This document shows positions 1-9,377 of a stretch of DNA of 64,000 nt, piece after piece. This stretch comes from Paremcibacter congregatus. GTDB taxonomy: Bacteria; Pseudomonadota; Alphaproteobacteria; Sphingomonadales; Emcibacteraceae. Both the position numbers and the translations under genes were made by a program. The notes under the pieces are model-generated. The model searched no databases. It was not told where the DNA came from and saw nothing but the letters and a program-made list of their open reading frames with translations. How positions within the stretch are numbered: position 1 is the stretch's first letter; every line of letters starts with the position of its first letter. The stretch is taken from positions 62,001 to 126,000 of the forward strand of contig NZ_CP041025.1 in NCBI RefSeq assembly GCF_006385135.1. The letters are read 5' to 3'.

Positions 1-1
1 G

Positions 2-889
2 GTGCTTCTCGGTGCGGTCGGTGGACCGAAATGGGACGGGGTGGATTACGACAAACGTCCGGAAGCGGGGTTGTTGACCCTGCGCAAGGAGCTGGACCTG
101 TTCGCCAATCTGCGGCCGGCGGTTTGTTTCGAAGCGCTGGTGGACGCCTCCAGTCTGAAGCCGGAACTGGTCAGTGGCCTCGACATCATGATCGTGCGCG
201 AACTGACCGGCGGGGTTTATTTTGGCGAACCGCGTGGCATTGAAACTCTGGAAAACGGGGAACGTCGCGGGATCAATACCCAGGTCTATACCACGTCTGA
301 AATTCATCGTATCGCCCATGTGGCGTTCGATCTGGCGGGCAAGCGCGATGGACGGGTGACCTCGTCCGAAAAAGCGAATGTGATGGAAAGCGGCCTGCTG
401 TGGCGGGAAGAAGTCATTAAGGTCGCGGAATCCTATCCGGATATTACCCTCGACCATATGCTGGCCGACAGCTGCGCCATGCAATTGGTGCGGGCGCCGA
501 AACAGTTTGATGTGATTGTCACGGACAATCTGTTCGGAGATCTGCTCAGCGATGTGGCCGCCATGTTGACCGGTTCGCTCGGCATGTTGCCGTCGGCTTC
601 TCTGGGGGCCAAGGGGGGCGGGGCGTTGTATGAGCCGGTGCATGGCAGTGCGCCGGATATCGCGGGCCAAGGCATCGCCAACCCGATCGCGACGATCCTC
701 AGTCTCGCCATGGCGCTGCGCTATACCTATGAACGTCCAGAGGAAGCGCAATTGATCGAGGATGCCGTACAAGGCGTGCTCGCCGGGGGTCTGCGCACCG
801 CCGATATTATGCAGCCGGGCAAGGCCAAGGTATCCACCTCGGTCATGGGGGACAGTATTTTGCGTCAGCTGGATCGGCTGAACGCATAA
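2..889 (+). CDS. leuB: 3-isopropylmalate dehydrogenase, 3' part (LeuB)
   Basis: The enzyme oxidatively decarboxylates 3-isopropylmalate to 2-oxoisocaproate in leucine synthesis, using NAD+ and a divalent metal in the cytoplasm. The visible 295 residues begin inside the conserved [11 protein letters not shown] segment, so about 70-75 N-terminal residues lie left of the window; the GTG at position 2 is an internal Val codon, not a start. The dimer-interface and metal-site signature [11 protein letters not shown] is present near the middle, followed by the glycine-rich [12 protein letters not shown] and the [13 protein letters not shown] nucleotide-site motif. It lies 71 bases upstream of asd on the same strand. 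Identity is secure; only the start is missing. Confidence 0.96.
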   Translation: MLLGAVGGPKWDGVDYDKRPEAGLLTLRKELDLFANLRPAVCFEALVDASSLKPELVSGLDIMIVRELTGGVYFGEPRGIETLENGERRGINTQVYTTSEIHRIAHVAFDLAGKRDGRVTSSEKANVMESGLLWREEVIKVAESYPDITLDHMLADSCAMQLVRAPKQFDVIVTDNLFGDLLSDVAAMLTGSLGMLPSASLGAKGGGALYEPVHGSAPDIAGQGIANPIATILSLAMALRYTYERPEEAQLIEDAVQGVLAGGLRTADIMQPGKAKVSTSVMGDSILRQLDRLNA

Positions 890-960
890 CGTAATGCGAA
901 AAGACAAGAGACACTCTGTACGAGAGACACTCTATTTAAATAAAAGATTAGGAGTACACT

Positions 961-1980
961 ATGTCATATAAAATAGCCGTTGTCGGCGCCACCGGTAATG
1001 TCGGTCGGGAAATGCTGAACATTCTGGCGGAACGCCAGTTCCCGGCATCGGAAGTGGTGGCGCTTGCCTCCCGCCGGTCCCTGGGTCAGGAAGTCACATA
1101 TGGTGAGAAAACCCTGAAAACAAAATGTCTGGATGATTATGATTTCACCGGAACAGATATCGCGTTGATGTCTGCGGGCGGGTCGATTTCAAAAGCCTGG
1201 GGCGAGAAGATCGGCGCCACCGGTTGTGTGGTGATCGACAATAGTTCCCATTTCCGCATGGACCCGGATGTGCCGTTGATCGTGCCGGAAGTCAATCCGG
1301 ACGCCCTTGCCGGTTACACCAAGAAGAACATCATCGCCAACCCCAACTGCTCCACGGCGCAGATGATGGTGGCGTTGAAGCCGTTGCATGATTACGCGAC
1401 CATCAAACGGGTTGTGGTGTCCACATACCAGTCCGTGTCCGGCAGTGGCAAGGCGGCGATGGAAGAGCTCTGGAGCCAGACCCGGGCGATTTTTGTCAAT
1501 GATCCGATCGAACCGACTGTCTATCCGAAACAGATTGCCTTCAATGTGATCCCGCAGATCGACGTCTTCATGGACAGTGGCGATACCAAGGAAGAATGGA
1601 AAATGGTTGCCGAGACTGGCAAGATCCTTGACCCGGACATCCGGGTTACCGCAACATGTGTGCGTGTGCCGGTGTTTCTTGGCCATTCTGAATCAATCAA
1701 TATCGAATTCGAGAAGCCGATTGATGAAACCCGCATTTACGAAATTCTGCGGGAAGCCCCCGGTCTGATGGTGGTCGACAAGCGCGAAGACGGCGGTTAT
1801 GTCACGCCGGTGGAATGCGCCGGGGAATTCGCCACTTACATCAGCCGCATGCGCCGCGATGTCACGGTGGAGAATGGCATTAATCTGTGGTGCGTGTCCG
1901 ACAACCTGCTGAAAGGCGCAGCCCTGAACGCGGTGCAGATCGCGGAAAGCCTGTGCAACAGATACCTGAAAAAAGGTTAA
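961..1980 (+). CDS. asd: Aspartate-semialdehyde dehydrogenase
   Basis: Asd reduces aspartyl phosphate to aspartate semialdehyde with NADPH, the branch point to lysine/diaminopimelate, threonine and methionine. The 339 residues match the usual family length. An N-terminal nucleotide-binding turn (VVGATGNVGREML, residues 7-19) and the catalytic Cys130 in ANPNCSTAQM are visible. The ATG has an AGGAG ribosome-binding site six bases upstream (950-954), which fixes the start. It follows leuB and is closed by a strong terminator. A DapC-like aminotransferase for the lysine branch lies about 10 kb away on the other strand. Confidence 0.97.
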   Translation: MSYKIAVVGATGNVGREMLNILAERQFPASEVVALASRRSLGQEVTYGEKTLKTKCLDDYDFTGTDIALMSAGGSISKAWGEKIGATGCVVIDNSSHFRMDPDVPLIVPEVNPDALAGYTKKNIIANPNCSTAQMMVALKPLHDYATIKRVVVSTYQSVSGSGKAAMEELWSQTRAIFVNDPIEPTVYPKQIAFNVIPQIDVFMDSGDTKEEWKMVAETGKILDPDIRVTATCVRVPVFLGHSESINIEFEKPIDETRIYEILREAPGLMVVDKREDGGYVTPVECAGEFATYISRMRRDVTVENGINLWCVSDNLLKGAALNAVQIAESLCNRYLKKG

Positions 1981-2045
1981 GGCATGGTTTGCCGCCAAAG
2001 GATCCTGTTGTTCTGAGGCGGCAAGACAAAAGATAATTTTATAAG

Positions 2046-2078
2046 GAGACGAATGGCTTTCATTCGTCTCTTTTTTTT
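2046..2078 (+). terminator. Intrinsic terminator after asd
   Basis: A perfect 10-bp stem (2046-2055 with 2061-2070) with a 5-base loop is followed directly by eight T residues (2071-2078). It ends the leuB-asd transcription unit. Confidence 0.93.
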
Positions 2079-2156
2079 GTCGTTTCGTCGTATTGGGCCG
2101 GGTGGCTGGGCGATGGCCTGTTAGGCTCTGGCCCATTAACTTAAAAGAGGTGTAGA

Positions 2157-3971
2157 ATGTCTTATCAATTTAATCTGAAACAAAAAGCCGTCGCTGGAAT
2201 ATCGGCGCTTTTGCTGAGCAGCACATCGGTTTTTGCCGTTGATGAAGCCCCGGCCAAGATCAATGATTTCTTCGAGGCGGTATTTATCGAAGCGGTGATG
2301 GATTCACCGGAATCCTTGACGTATACCCGTTTGATGGAGCAACAGGGGAAGCCGTGGCGTCATGACGAACTCGACGACAACAGCCGCGCCCATGCGGATG
2401 CGTTGATCGCGCTGCAAAAACATAATTACGATGTATTGAAAACGTATGACGAGGCGGCGTTGAGCGACAGCGAACGTCTGTCGAAACAGATCATGACCTG
2501 GACGATGGAAAATGATTTCCGCAACAATAAATTCCGCGACCATGACTATGAAATCACCCAGCTGGACGGGTTGATGACGGACTATCCACTGTTTATGAAC
2601 GGCTATCATCAGGTGTCTGACCAGAATAGCGCCGAGGATTATGTCGCCCGTCTGCATGCGGTGGGGGCGCAATTCGAAAATTCCATGAAACGTCTGAAAC
2701 TGCAGCAGGAAAAAGGCATCATTCTGCCGAAATTCCTGATCCGCAAAGTTATCGACAATAATACCGCCTTCACGGCGACGGCGGCGACAGAAAATATCCT
2801 GTATAAAACTCTGGCCAAAAAACTCGACGGGGCTAAAGGGATGACCGCGGCGGATAAAACCGCCCTTCTCGCCCGGGCGCAGTCGGCCATTGAAACAGAG
2901 GTTTATCCGGCGTACAACACCATGATCGTCTATTTCAAAGATCTGGAAAAGATCGCCACGAATGAGGCGGGCGTATGGAAATTACCGGACGGAGAAGCCT
3001 ATTATGCGGCGCAGATTCAGTCCAACACCACGACCAAAATGTCGGCGGAGGAAATTCATAACATCGGCCTGCGTGAAGTCGATCGCATTCAGGGCGAAAT
3101 CCTGGGGATCCTCAAAGGGGAAGGTTATGATACAAGCGCCGGTTTTGAACCCCTGATTCAGCAGCTGGCGGAGGAGGAGCGGTTTTATTATCCGGATACA
3201 GACGCGGGTCGGGCGCAAATCCTGAAAGATTACCAAACCATCATTGATGAGGTGAATGAAACGGTTTCCGGGGCGTTCAATGTCAAGCCCAGAATGGGGG
3301 TTGATGTGCAACGTGTTCCGAAATTCTCGGAGAAAACCGCGCCGGGCGCCTATTATTCCGGCCCGGCTCTTGATGGCTCCCGCCCCGGCACATTCTGGGC
3401 CAATCTCTATGACATCAAGGCGACGCCCAAATATGGCATGCGCACCCTGTCCTATCATGAGGCGGTCCCGGGGCATCATTTCCAGATCGCCATTGCCCAG
3501 GAGTTGAAGGATATTCCGATGTTCCGTAAATTTGGCGGCTTTACCGCCTATGTCGAGGGCTGGGCGTTATATTCCGAGAAACTGGCTAAGGAAATGGGGC
3601 TGCAGGATGACCCCTATGACGATATCGGGCGGCTGCAGGCGGAATTGTTCCGTGCGGTGCGTCTGGTGGTTGATACAGGGATGCATCATAAACGCTGGAC
3701 CCGGGATGAGGCCGTTGATTATATGGCGAAGAACACCGGCATGGCCATGTCCGATGTGGTGACGGAGATTGAGCGTTATATCGTGTGGCCAGGACAGGCG
3801 CTGGCTTACAAGGTCGGCATGATGAAGATCGTCGATCTTCGGGCCAAGGCCAAGAAAGCTCTGGGCGCGAAATTTGACATCCGGACATTCCATGATGTGG
3901 TGTTGACCAACGGCGCTCTGCCGCTGGATATCCTCGCCAAACAGGTGGAAGATTACGCCGCGGGCAAGTGA
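2157..3971 (+). CDS. Secreted DUF885 family hydrolase
   Basis: This 604-residue protein belongs to the DUF885 family, which has gluzincin-like metallopeptidase features; few members are characterised, so substrate and even peptidase activity are inferred. A signal peptide is seen (hydrophobic residues 11-22, probable cut after Ala27 in SVFA). A metal-binding HExxPGHH motif lies near residue 431 (YHEAVPGHHF). A GGFTAYVEGWALY segment about 30 residues on supplies the probable third ligand. The start has a good AGAGGTG ribosome-binding site. It stands alone between two terminators, next to a TonB receptor and an M2 peptidase, which suggests a role in periplasmic peptide breakdown. Confidence 0.88.
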   Translation: MSYQFNLKQKAVAGISALLLSSTSVFAVDEAPAKINDFFEAVFIEAVMDSPESLTYTRLMEQQGKPWRHDELDDNSRAHADALIALQKHNYDVLKTYDEAALSDSERLSKQIMTWTMENDFRNNKFRDHDYEITQLDGLMTDYPLFMNGYHQVSDQNSAEDYVARLHAVGAQFENSMKRLKLQQEKGIILPKFLIRKVIDNNTAFTATAATENILYKTLAKKLDGAKGMTAADKTALLARAQSAIETEVYPAYNTMIVYFKDLEKIATNEAGVWKLPDGEAYYAAQIQSNTTTKMSAEEIHNIGLREVDRIQGEILGILKGEGYDTSAGFEPLIQQLAEEERFYYPDTDAGRAQILKDYQTIIDEVNETVSGAFNVKPRMGVDVQRVPKFSEKTAPGAYYSGPALDGSRPGTFWANLYDIKATPKYGMRTLSYHEAVPGHHFQIAIAQELKDIPMFRKFGGFTAYVEGWALYSEKLAKEMGLQDDPYDDIGRLQAELFRAVRLVVDTGMHHKRWTRDEAVDYMAKNTGMAMSDVVTEIERYIVWPGQALAYKVGMMKIVDLRAKAKKALGAKFDIRTFHDVVLTNGALPLDILAKQVEDYAAGK

Positions 3972-4008
3972 CAGGATACCGGTTTTAAGAGATTCCGGAT
4001 ATAATATT

Positions 4009-4041
4009 GACCCCGGTATTCTGATATGTCGGGGTCTTTTT
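4009..4041 (+). terminator. Intrinsic terminator after the DUF885 gene
   Basis: A 7-bp GC-rich stem (4009-4015 with 4030-4036) has a 14-base loop and is followed by five T residues (4037-4041). Confidence 0.82.
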
Positions 4042-4108
4042 CTGCCTGTGAGCCTTTGAGAATATTTATATGATAAAAACCTCAAAACAAAACAACATAT
4101 TGGATAAG

Positions 4109-4146
4109 CAGTTGTTTACATATGGTATTTCATATATAAACAACTG
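4109..4146. promoter_or_regulatory. Promoter overlapped by a long palindrome, upstream of the TonB receptor gene
   Basis: Two 16-base arms (4109-4124 and 4131-4146) are complementary with a single mismatch around a 6-base centre. A sigma-70-like promoter is embedded in the dyad: TTGTTT at 4112-4117, a 17-base spacer and TATAAA at 4135-4140. The start point would be near 4147, leaving a leader of about 105 bases before the receptor gene. A dyad covering both hexamers is a typical repressor operator; the regulator is unknown. The rest of 3972-4252 is AT-rich with no visible gene. Confidence 0.6.
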
Positions 4147-4252
4147 GTAAGGCACGGAAAATACACAACATAATAACATATTTTCATGCTTTACGGGAGC
4201 TACATCAAAACTGTCAAAATCAATATTTTCATTTCAGTAAAGAGGAAACACC

Positions 4253-6496
4253 ATGAAACTACACCAGATTTTATATACACTTCCCGTTATGTTAATGGGC
4301 GTGTCGCCCAGTATGGCGCAGGAGGAAGCCTCGGGTTCTTTGGCTTTGGAGGAAATCGTTGTGACGGCGTTGAAGCGCGCCACCAATATTCAGGACACCC
4401 CCCTTAGTATCAGTGCCGTTAGCGGAGATATGCTGGAAAGAATAGGCGCCGATGATATCGTTGATTATTTCGCTACTGTTCCGGGGTTGAGCATCGTGGA
4501 TCAGGGGCCGGGTGAACGTCGGCTGGTGATCCGGGGTATTAACGGGGTTGGTGAAGCCCAAGTTGGCCTTTATTATGATGAGACCTATGTGACCGGTGCT
4601 CCCGGCGCGGAAGCGGATAGCGGGGCCCGTCAACCAGACTTCAAACTGATCGATATTGCCCGGGTAGAGGTACTGAAAGGTCCGCAAGGCACACTTTATG
4701 GTTCCGGATCCGTGGGGGGAACCGTGCGGGTGATCACCAACAAGCCTAATGTAGATGAGTTCGAAGTTTTTGCAGAAGGCGATTTATCCACGACAACGGG
4801 AGGTGGTGAAGGATGGGGCCTGAACGCCATGGCGAACGCGCCACTGGTCGAAGGTAAACTCGGTATGCGTGTTGTGGGCTACTATCGTGATGAAGATGGC
4901 TTCATTGATAATGTGCCCCTGAACACTGAAAATATAAATGATGAAAAAACCTGGGGCGGCAGGGTAGCTTTGAGGCTTCAGGCCGCTGAAAATCTGACCA
5001 TCGATGCCAAGGTCATGCTGCAACGCACGGACAGTGGCGGGCGCCCGGAATTCTTTCCTTCCATTGGAGATCTGCAGACAGACCGGGTTACTCAGGAATT
5101 TCTAATTGATGATTCCGAGATTTACAATCTGACTGTAGACTGGGAATTCGACGATTTTCAACTGGTTGCTTCAACGTCTTATTATGAGCGTTTTGTTGAA
5201 TTTAACTTTGACACGACGCCGTTTATTGCCGGATTTGACAATGCCGGAATTTGCGGACTGCGCGCCGAGCATGCCTGTTCTGATGGCGAACTGGCCGCTC
5301 ATAGCGACTATATCAACGGGTTGTTGCCGGCAACCGTTAAGCAGCCCCAGAATGTCAATAACTGGACCAACGAATTGCGTGTTAATTCGACAGGTGAAGG
5401 ACCTTTGTACTGGACGTTAGGGCTCTTTACCGAAAGCCGGGAATCTGATTTGAAGAGTCAGGTACTGGCGGCGACACCCGACGGGTTGGCGCGGGAGCCG
5501 TTTGAATATATTTTTTTCCGGGAAGCCACGGAAAAAGTAGATCAGTTGTCTCTCTTTGGAGAAGTCACCTATGATGTAACAGAAGATCTGAGTATCACTG
5601 GTGGCATGCGTTGGTATGATTACGATAAAACCAATACGGGGAAAACTAATGTTGGTTTTGCGCTGGTTAATGCCCCGGCCGGACCGGCGCCTGATGGCGA
5701 TGCATCGCAGAAAGGGACTATCTTCAAGGGTAATATCTCCTATCATGTCAATGATGATGTCCTGTTGTATGGTACCGTTGTGGAAGGTTTCCGTCTCGGT
5801 GGCGCCAATCAGTCGGTGTTTGTCGAAGTGCCGGCACAATTTGGTCCGGATTCCGTAACCAACTATGAAATTGGTGCGAAAACCAATTTCATGGACAATC
5901 GGATAAAACTGAATGTTGCCTTGTTCAAAATGGTCTGGGACAATATGCAGGTTGGTGGAACCACCCCGGACGGCGCATTCGCATTTATCGGCAATGCCGG
6001 TAAAGCGGCGGTGGACGGGATTGAAGTCGAGTTTGATGCTCAGGCAACTGATCGGCTTCTGATCTCTGGCGGGATGACCATACAGAACGCCAGACTGACA
6101 GAAGATCAGATTGATGAGAATGGTGATTTCGAAGCGCCCGGTGTCAAAGGGGATCGCATTCCGAGAGTGCCTAGATTCATGGCGAATCTTGCTGTGGATT
6201 ACGGGTGGACGATGAGTGACGATATGGAAGGTTTTGCGCGACTGGATTATAATTATATGGGATCACGCAATTCTACACTGAGCACCACAGACGAATTTTT
6301 CCTTAATATTGAGGATTATTCCATGTTTAACGCCAGCGTTGGTATTACGACTGATGGCTGGCGCGCCTCTCTTTACGCCAAGAACCTGTTTAATAAACGG
6401 GCACAAAGTAACCGGGGCAATGATGACTTCACAGCCCAGTCTATTTTCACAATGCGGCCGCAAACATTCGGTCTCAAGGTGAGGCGTGATTTCTAA
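4253..6496 (+). CDS. TonB-dependent outer-membrane receptor
   Basis: This 747-residue protein imports a ligand across the outer membrane using TonB/ExbBD energy. A signal peptide ends near Ala22 (SPSMAQ). A TonB-box-like LEEIVVTA follows at about residues 32-39, then the plug domain (PLSISAVSGDMLERIGADDI onwards) with RVEVLKGPQGTLYGSGSVGG, and a C-terminal beta-barrel ending in aromatic RRDF. The general architecture matches the receptors abundant in Sphingomonadales-like alphaproteobacteria. The ligand is unknown; the flanking secreted DUF885 hydrolase and M2 peptidase make a peptide or amino-acid conjugate plausible. GAGG six bases before the ATG supports the start. It is transcribed alone from the operator-overlapped promoter and ends at its own terminator. 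Confidence 0.93.
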   Translation: MKLHQILYTLPVMLMGVSPSMAQEEASGSLALEEIVVTALKRATNIQDTPLSISAVSGDMLERIGADDIVDYFATVPGLSIVDQGPGERRLVIRGINGVGEAQVGLYYDETYVTGAPGAEADSGARQPDFKLIDIARVEVLKGPQGTLYGSGSVGGTVRVITNKPNVDEFEVFAEGDLSTTTGGGEGWGLNAMANAPLVEGKLGMRVVGYYRDEDGFIDNVPLNTENINDEKTWGGRVALRLQAAENLTIDAKVMLQRTDSGGRPEFFPSIGDLQTDRVTQEFLIDDSEIYNLTVDWEFDDFQLVASTSYYERFVEFNFDTTPFIAGFDNAGICGLRAEHACSDGELAAHSDYINGLLPATVKQPQNVNNWTNELRVNSTGEGPLYWTLGLFTESRESDLKSQVLAATPDGLAREPFEYIFFREATEKVDQLSLFGEVTYDVTEDLSITGGMRWYDYDKTNTGKTNVGFALVNAPAGPAPDGDASQKGTIFKGNISYHVNDDVLLYGTVVEGFRLGGANQSVFVEVPAQFGPDSVTNYEIGAKTNFMDNRIKLNVALFKMVWDNMQVGGTTPDGAFAFIGNAGKAAVDGIEVEFDAQATDRLLISGGMTIQNARLTEDQIDENGDFEAPGVKGDRIPRVPRFMANLAVDYGWTMSDDMEGFARLDYNYMGSRNSTLSTTDEFFLNIEDYSMFNASVGITTDGWRASLYAKNLFNKRAQSNRGNDDFTAQSIFTMRPQTFGLKVRRDF

Positions 6497-6547
6497 AGCT
6501 TATGAGCAGAAATCAAATCTGGTCATATGACCGGTAAAACAGGATTG

Positions 6548-6580
6548 AAAGGCGCGCTTTACAGGCGCGCCTTTTATTTT
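6548..6580 (+). terminator. Intrinsic terminator after the TonB receptor gene
   Basis: A 10-bp stem (6548-6557 with 6565-6574) rich in GC, with a 7-base loop, runs into a T-rich stretch up to 6580. The stem is A/T-ended on both sides, so it may act in both directions. Confidence 0.88.
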
Positions 6581-6672
6581 ATACAATCGGATCTATAGGG
6601 GCTTTTTGTGTCTTCTTTCCTGTGTTAGGCTCCGGACTGTTCCAATTACAACAAGGGGATAAGGATAATATC

Positions 6673-8469
6673 ATGATGAAAAAAACAAGTATGCTGGTGA
6701 TTGCCATGATGCTGGCGGGGTGCGACGCCAATGTCGATGTCAATATCAAGGGAGAGCCAACCGCGGAAGAGGCCAAGGCCTTTGTCGCGGCCGTGGAAAA
6801 AGACTATGCTGAGAAAAGCGAATTTGCCTCGCGGGTTTTCTGGGTGCAGGCCAACTTCATGACCGAGGACACTAACGCCATGGCGGCCGAGGTCGGGGCG
6901 GAGATGACGGCTCTGGCGGTGAAATATGCCAATGACGCCAAGAAATTTAATGACCTGACGCTTGATGCGGAACTGCGGCGCAAGCTGGAGATACTGAAGC
7001 TCGGCATCACTCTGCCGGCGCCGAGTAATGAAGCGGACAATAAGGAACTGGCGACAATTTCCGCCAAACTCGACAGCATGTATGCCACCGGCAAAGCGCC
7101 TGATGGTCGCACATTGGGCGAGCTGAGTGACGTGATGGCCACTTCGCGTGACCCGCAGGAACTGCTCAAGGCCTGGACCGGCTGGCGGACGATTTCACCG
7201 GCGATGAAGGATAAATACGCCCGTATGGTGGAAATCGCCAACAAGGGGGCAAAGGAGCTTGGCTATAGCGATGTGGGCTATATGTGGCGCGCCGGATATG
7301 ATATGCCTGCCGATGATTTCCGTGCAGAGGCCGACCGTCTGTGGGGTCAGGTCAAGCCTCTGTATGATTCCCTGCATTGCCATGTGCGGGCCAAACTCAA
7401 TGATAAATATGGCGACGAGGTTGTGCCACTGGATCAACCGATTCCGGCCCATCTGATGGGCAATATGTGGGCTCAGGAATGGGGCAACATTTATGACGTG
7501 GTGGCGCCCGAAGGCAGCGATATCGGCTATGATCTCACGAAGGCGCTTAAGGACAAGGACTATGACGCCGTCAAGATGGTGAAAACCGGCGAGCAGTTTT
7601 TCACCTCACTCGGCCTGGACCCCCTGCCGGATACCTTCTGGACGCGGTCCCTGATCACCAAGCCGCGGGACCGGGAAGTGCAATGTCATGCCAGCGCTTG
7701 GAATATTGACAATAAAGACGATGTCCGGATTAAGATGTGCACCAAGGTCAATGCGGACGACTTCCAGACGGTGCATCACGAGCTGGGTCATAATTTCTAT
7801 CAGCGGGCCTATAAGAACCAGTCCATATTGCATCAGGGCGGGGCTAACGACGGCTTCCATGAGGCGATCGGTGACGCCATTGCCCTCAGCATCACCCCGG
7901 ATTATCTCAAACAGCTGGGTCTGATCGACACGGTGCCGGGACCGGAGAGCGATCTTGGGCTTTTGATGCGCCGGGCGATGGATAAGGTGGCCTTCCTGCC
8001 TTTTGGCTTGATGGTCGATCAATGGCGCTGGCAAGTGTTTAATGGGGAATTGACGCCCGAGACCTATAATGACGGCTGGTGGGCCCTGCGCGAGAAATAT
8101 CAGGGCATTCGGCCCCCGGTGGAGCGGGCGGCCGATGATTTTGATCCCGGTGCGAAATATCATATTCCCGGCAACACGCCTTATATGCGCTATTTTCTCG
8201 CTCGGGTGCTGCAGTTCCAGTTCCATAAAGCCGCCTGCGCCGAAGCAGGGTTCGATGGCCCGCTGCATCGTTGCACCATTTATGGTAATGAGGATGTCGG
8301 CAAGAAGCTGAACGCCATGCTGGAAATGGGCGCGAGCAAGCCTTGGCCGGACGCGCTGGAAGCCTTCACGGGCACACGTCAGATGGACGGCGGCGCGGTG
8401 CTGGAATATTTCGCACCGCTGAAAGACTGGCTCGATGCGCAGAACAAAGGCCGGACTTGCGGCTGGTAG
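6673..8469 (+). CDS. M2 family (ACE-like) peptidyl-dipeptidase, lipoprotein
   Basis: A 598-residue zinc metallopeptidase of family M2 (bacterial angiotensin-converting-enzyme-like), expected to remove C-terminal dipeptides from oligopeptides in the cell envelope. The zinc motif HHELGHNFYQ lies near residues 367-376, and the third ligand and supporting residues are in GFHEAIGDAIALS about 25 residues on. The N-terminus MMKKTSMLVIAMMLAGC has a lipobox with Cys17, so it is probably a lipoprotein. I start at the ATG at 6673, which has AAGGAT seven bases upstream; a GTG at 6622 in the same frame would bury the signal sequence. It follows the DUF885 hydrolase and TonB receptor. Confidence 0.93.
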   Translation: MMKKTSMLVIAMMLAGCDANVDVNIKGEPTAEEAKAFVAAVEKDYAEKSEFASRVFWVQANFMTEDTNAMAAEVGAEMTALAVKYANDAKKFNDLTLDAELRRKLEILKLGITLPAPSNEADNKELATISAKLDSMYATGKAPDGRTLGELSDVMATSRDPQELLKAWTGWRTISPAMKDKYARMVEIANKGAKELGYSDVGYMWRAGYDMPADDFRAEADRLWGQVKPLYDSLHCHVRAKLNDKYGDEVVPLDQPIPAHLMGNMWAQEWGNIYDVVAPEGSDIGYDLTKALKDKDYDAVKMVKTGEQFFTSLGLDPLPDTFWTRSLITKPRDREVQCHASAWNIDNKDDVRIKMCTKVNADDFQTVHHELGHNFYQRAYKNQSILHQGGANDGFHEAIGDAIALSITPDYLKQLGLIDTVPGPESDLGLLMRRAMDKVAFLPFGLMVDQWRWQVFNGELTPETYNDGWWALREKYQGIRPPVERAADDFDPGAKYHIPGNTPYMRYFLARVLQFQFHKAACAEAGFDGPLHRCTIYGNEDVGKKLNAMLEMGASKPWPDALEAFTGTRQMDGGAVLEYFAPLKDWLDAQNKGRTCGW

Positions 8470-8487
8470 TCACAGGATAGACATGAC

Positions 8488-8518
8488 AAAGGCAGGACTC
8501 TCGGGTCCTGCCTTTTTT
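8488..8518 (+). terminator. Intrinsic terminator after the M2 peptidase gene
   Basis: An 11-bp stem (8488-8498 with 8505-8515) with a 6-base loop ends in a run of T. It lies between convergent genes. On the minus strand it has only a short T run, so its effect on the LolA-like gene would be weaker. Confidence 0.9.
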
Positions 8519-8546
8519 CTGGCTTATGCAAAGATGCTCAAAAATT

Positions 8547-9284
8547 CTAATGGCGACGCGGGCCGCGTTTTGGCGGGCGCGGATCTTTGTAAGTGAAGGC
8601 CTTCTCGTCAATTTTCACATTATATTGCGGGTTGATTAGCGCCACCCGGGTGGTATAGCCTTGGGCATCAATCACTTCCCAGGACCGCAGCTCCATTGAG
8701 CTTTCTTCAAAGATCAGAACAATATAGCCGTATTCCTGACGCTCCGGATCAATTACCGGCACCTTGACCAGTCCGGCGAAATATACGATGTCCGGCACTT
8801 CGACCGAGCCATCGAACCTGATTTCATCATCGACAAGAATGCCGAGCGGTGTTTTCTTGATCGGCCAGCGGCTGACCTGTTTGACATCATAGTCGATAAA
8901 GGTCAGGAGGTTGCCGTTGCTGACCACCAGAAACGGCGCATCGTCGCCAAAATCAAACCGCAGCTTGCCGGGCCGTTCAAGGGAAAGTGTACCTTCGGCA
9001 ACCGTCCCGTCGGGGGCGCGCTGGACGAAGGCGGCGGTCATGGATTTGATGCTGTTGAGGCTTTTTTCAATCCGCTGCAAGGTTTCGGCGTCTTTTTCCG
9101 CTTTGCTTTGGGCGTCCTTGGGGGCTTTTTCGGCGGTCAGGGCCTCGGGCAGATTACGGGGATCGGCGAGGGTGTCGGTTAGGTTCGGTTCGGTGGTCTG
9201 CTGCGCCATTGCCGCAGGGCTGACGCCCAGGCTGGCTGCGCCAAGGAGACAAGCTGCAACGCCGCTGATTAAATAGTGCTTCAT
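8547..9284 (-). CDS. LolA-like outer-membrane lipoprotein carrier protein
   Basis: A periplasmic protein of 245 residues with a clear signal peptide (residues 1-28, SPAAMA then QQ). The core, from RIEKSLNSIKSMTAAFVQ onward, matches LolA: a chaperone that carries lipoproteins from the LolCDE complex to the outer membrane. The pattern of amphipathic beta strands fits (TLSLERPGKLRFDFGDD, FLVVSNGNLLTFIDYDVKQV). An extra linker of about 40 charged, Ala-rich residues separates signal peptide and core, and the C-terminus is very basic (PPKRGPRRH). It is adjacent to ftsK on the same strand, an arrangement known in other proteobacteria. LolA is the best call, though LolA-like paralogues exist. Confidence 0.85.
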   Translation of the reverse strand: MKHYLISGVAACLLGAASLGVSPAAMAQQTTEPNLTDTLADPRNLPEALTAEKAPKDAQSKAEKDAETLQRIEKSLNSIKSMTAAFVQRAPDGTVAEGTLSLERPGKLRFDFGDDAPFLVVSNGNLLTFIDYDVKQVSRWPIKKTPLGILVDDEIRFDGSVEVPDIVYFAGLVKVPVIDPERQEYGYIVLIFEESSMELRSWEVIDAQGYTTRVALINPQYNVKIDEKAFTYKDPRPPKRGPRRH

Positions 9285-9377
9285 AAAACATGTTTCCCGG
9301 TCATAACCCTGACCCCACTTTTATAGGTTAGCCCGCAAAGAGGGCATAAATTTGACAGGTCGTGACCCGATATCTGT

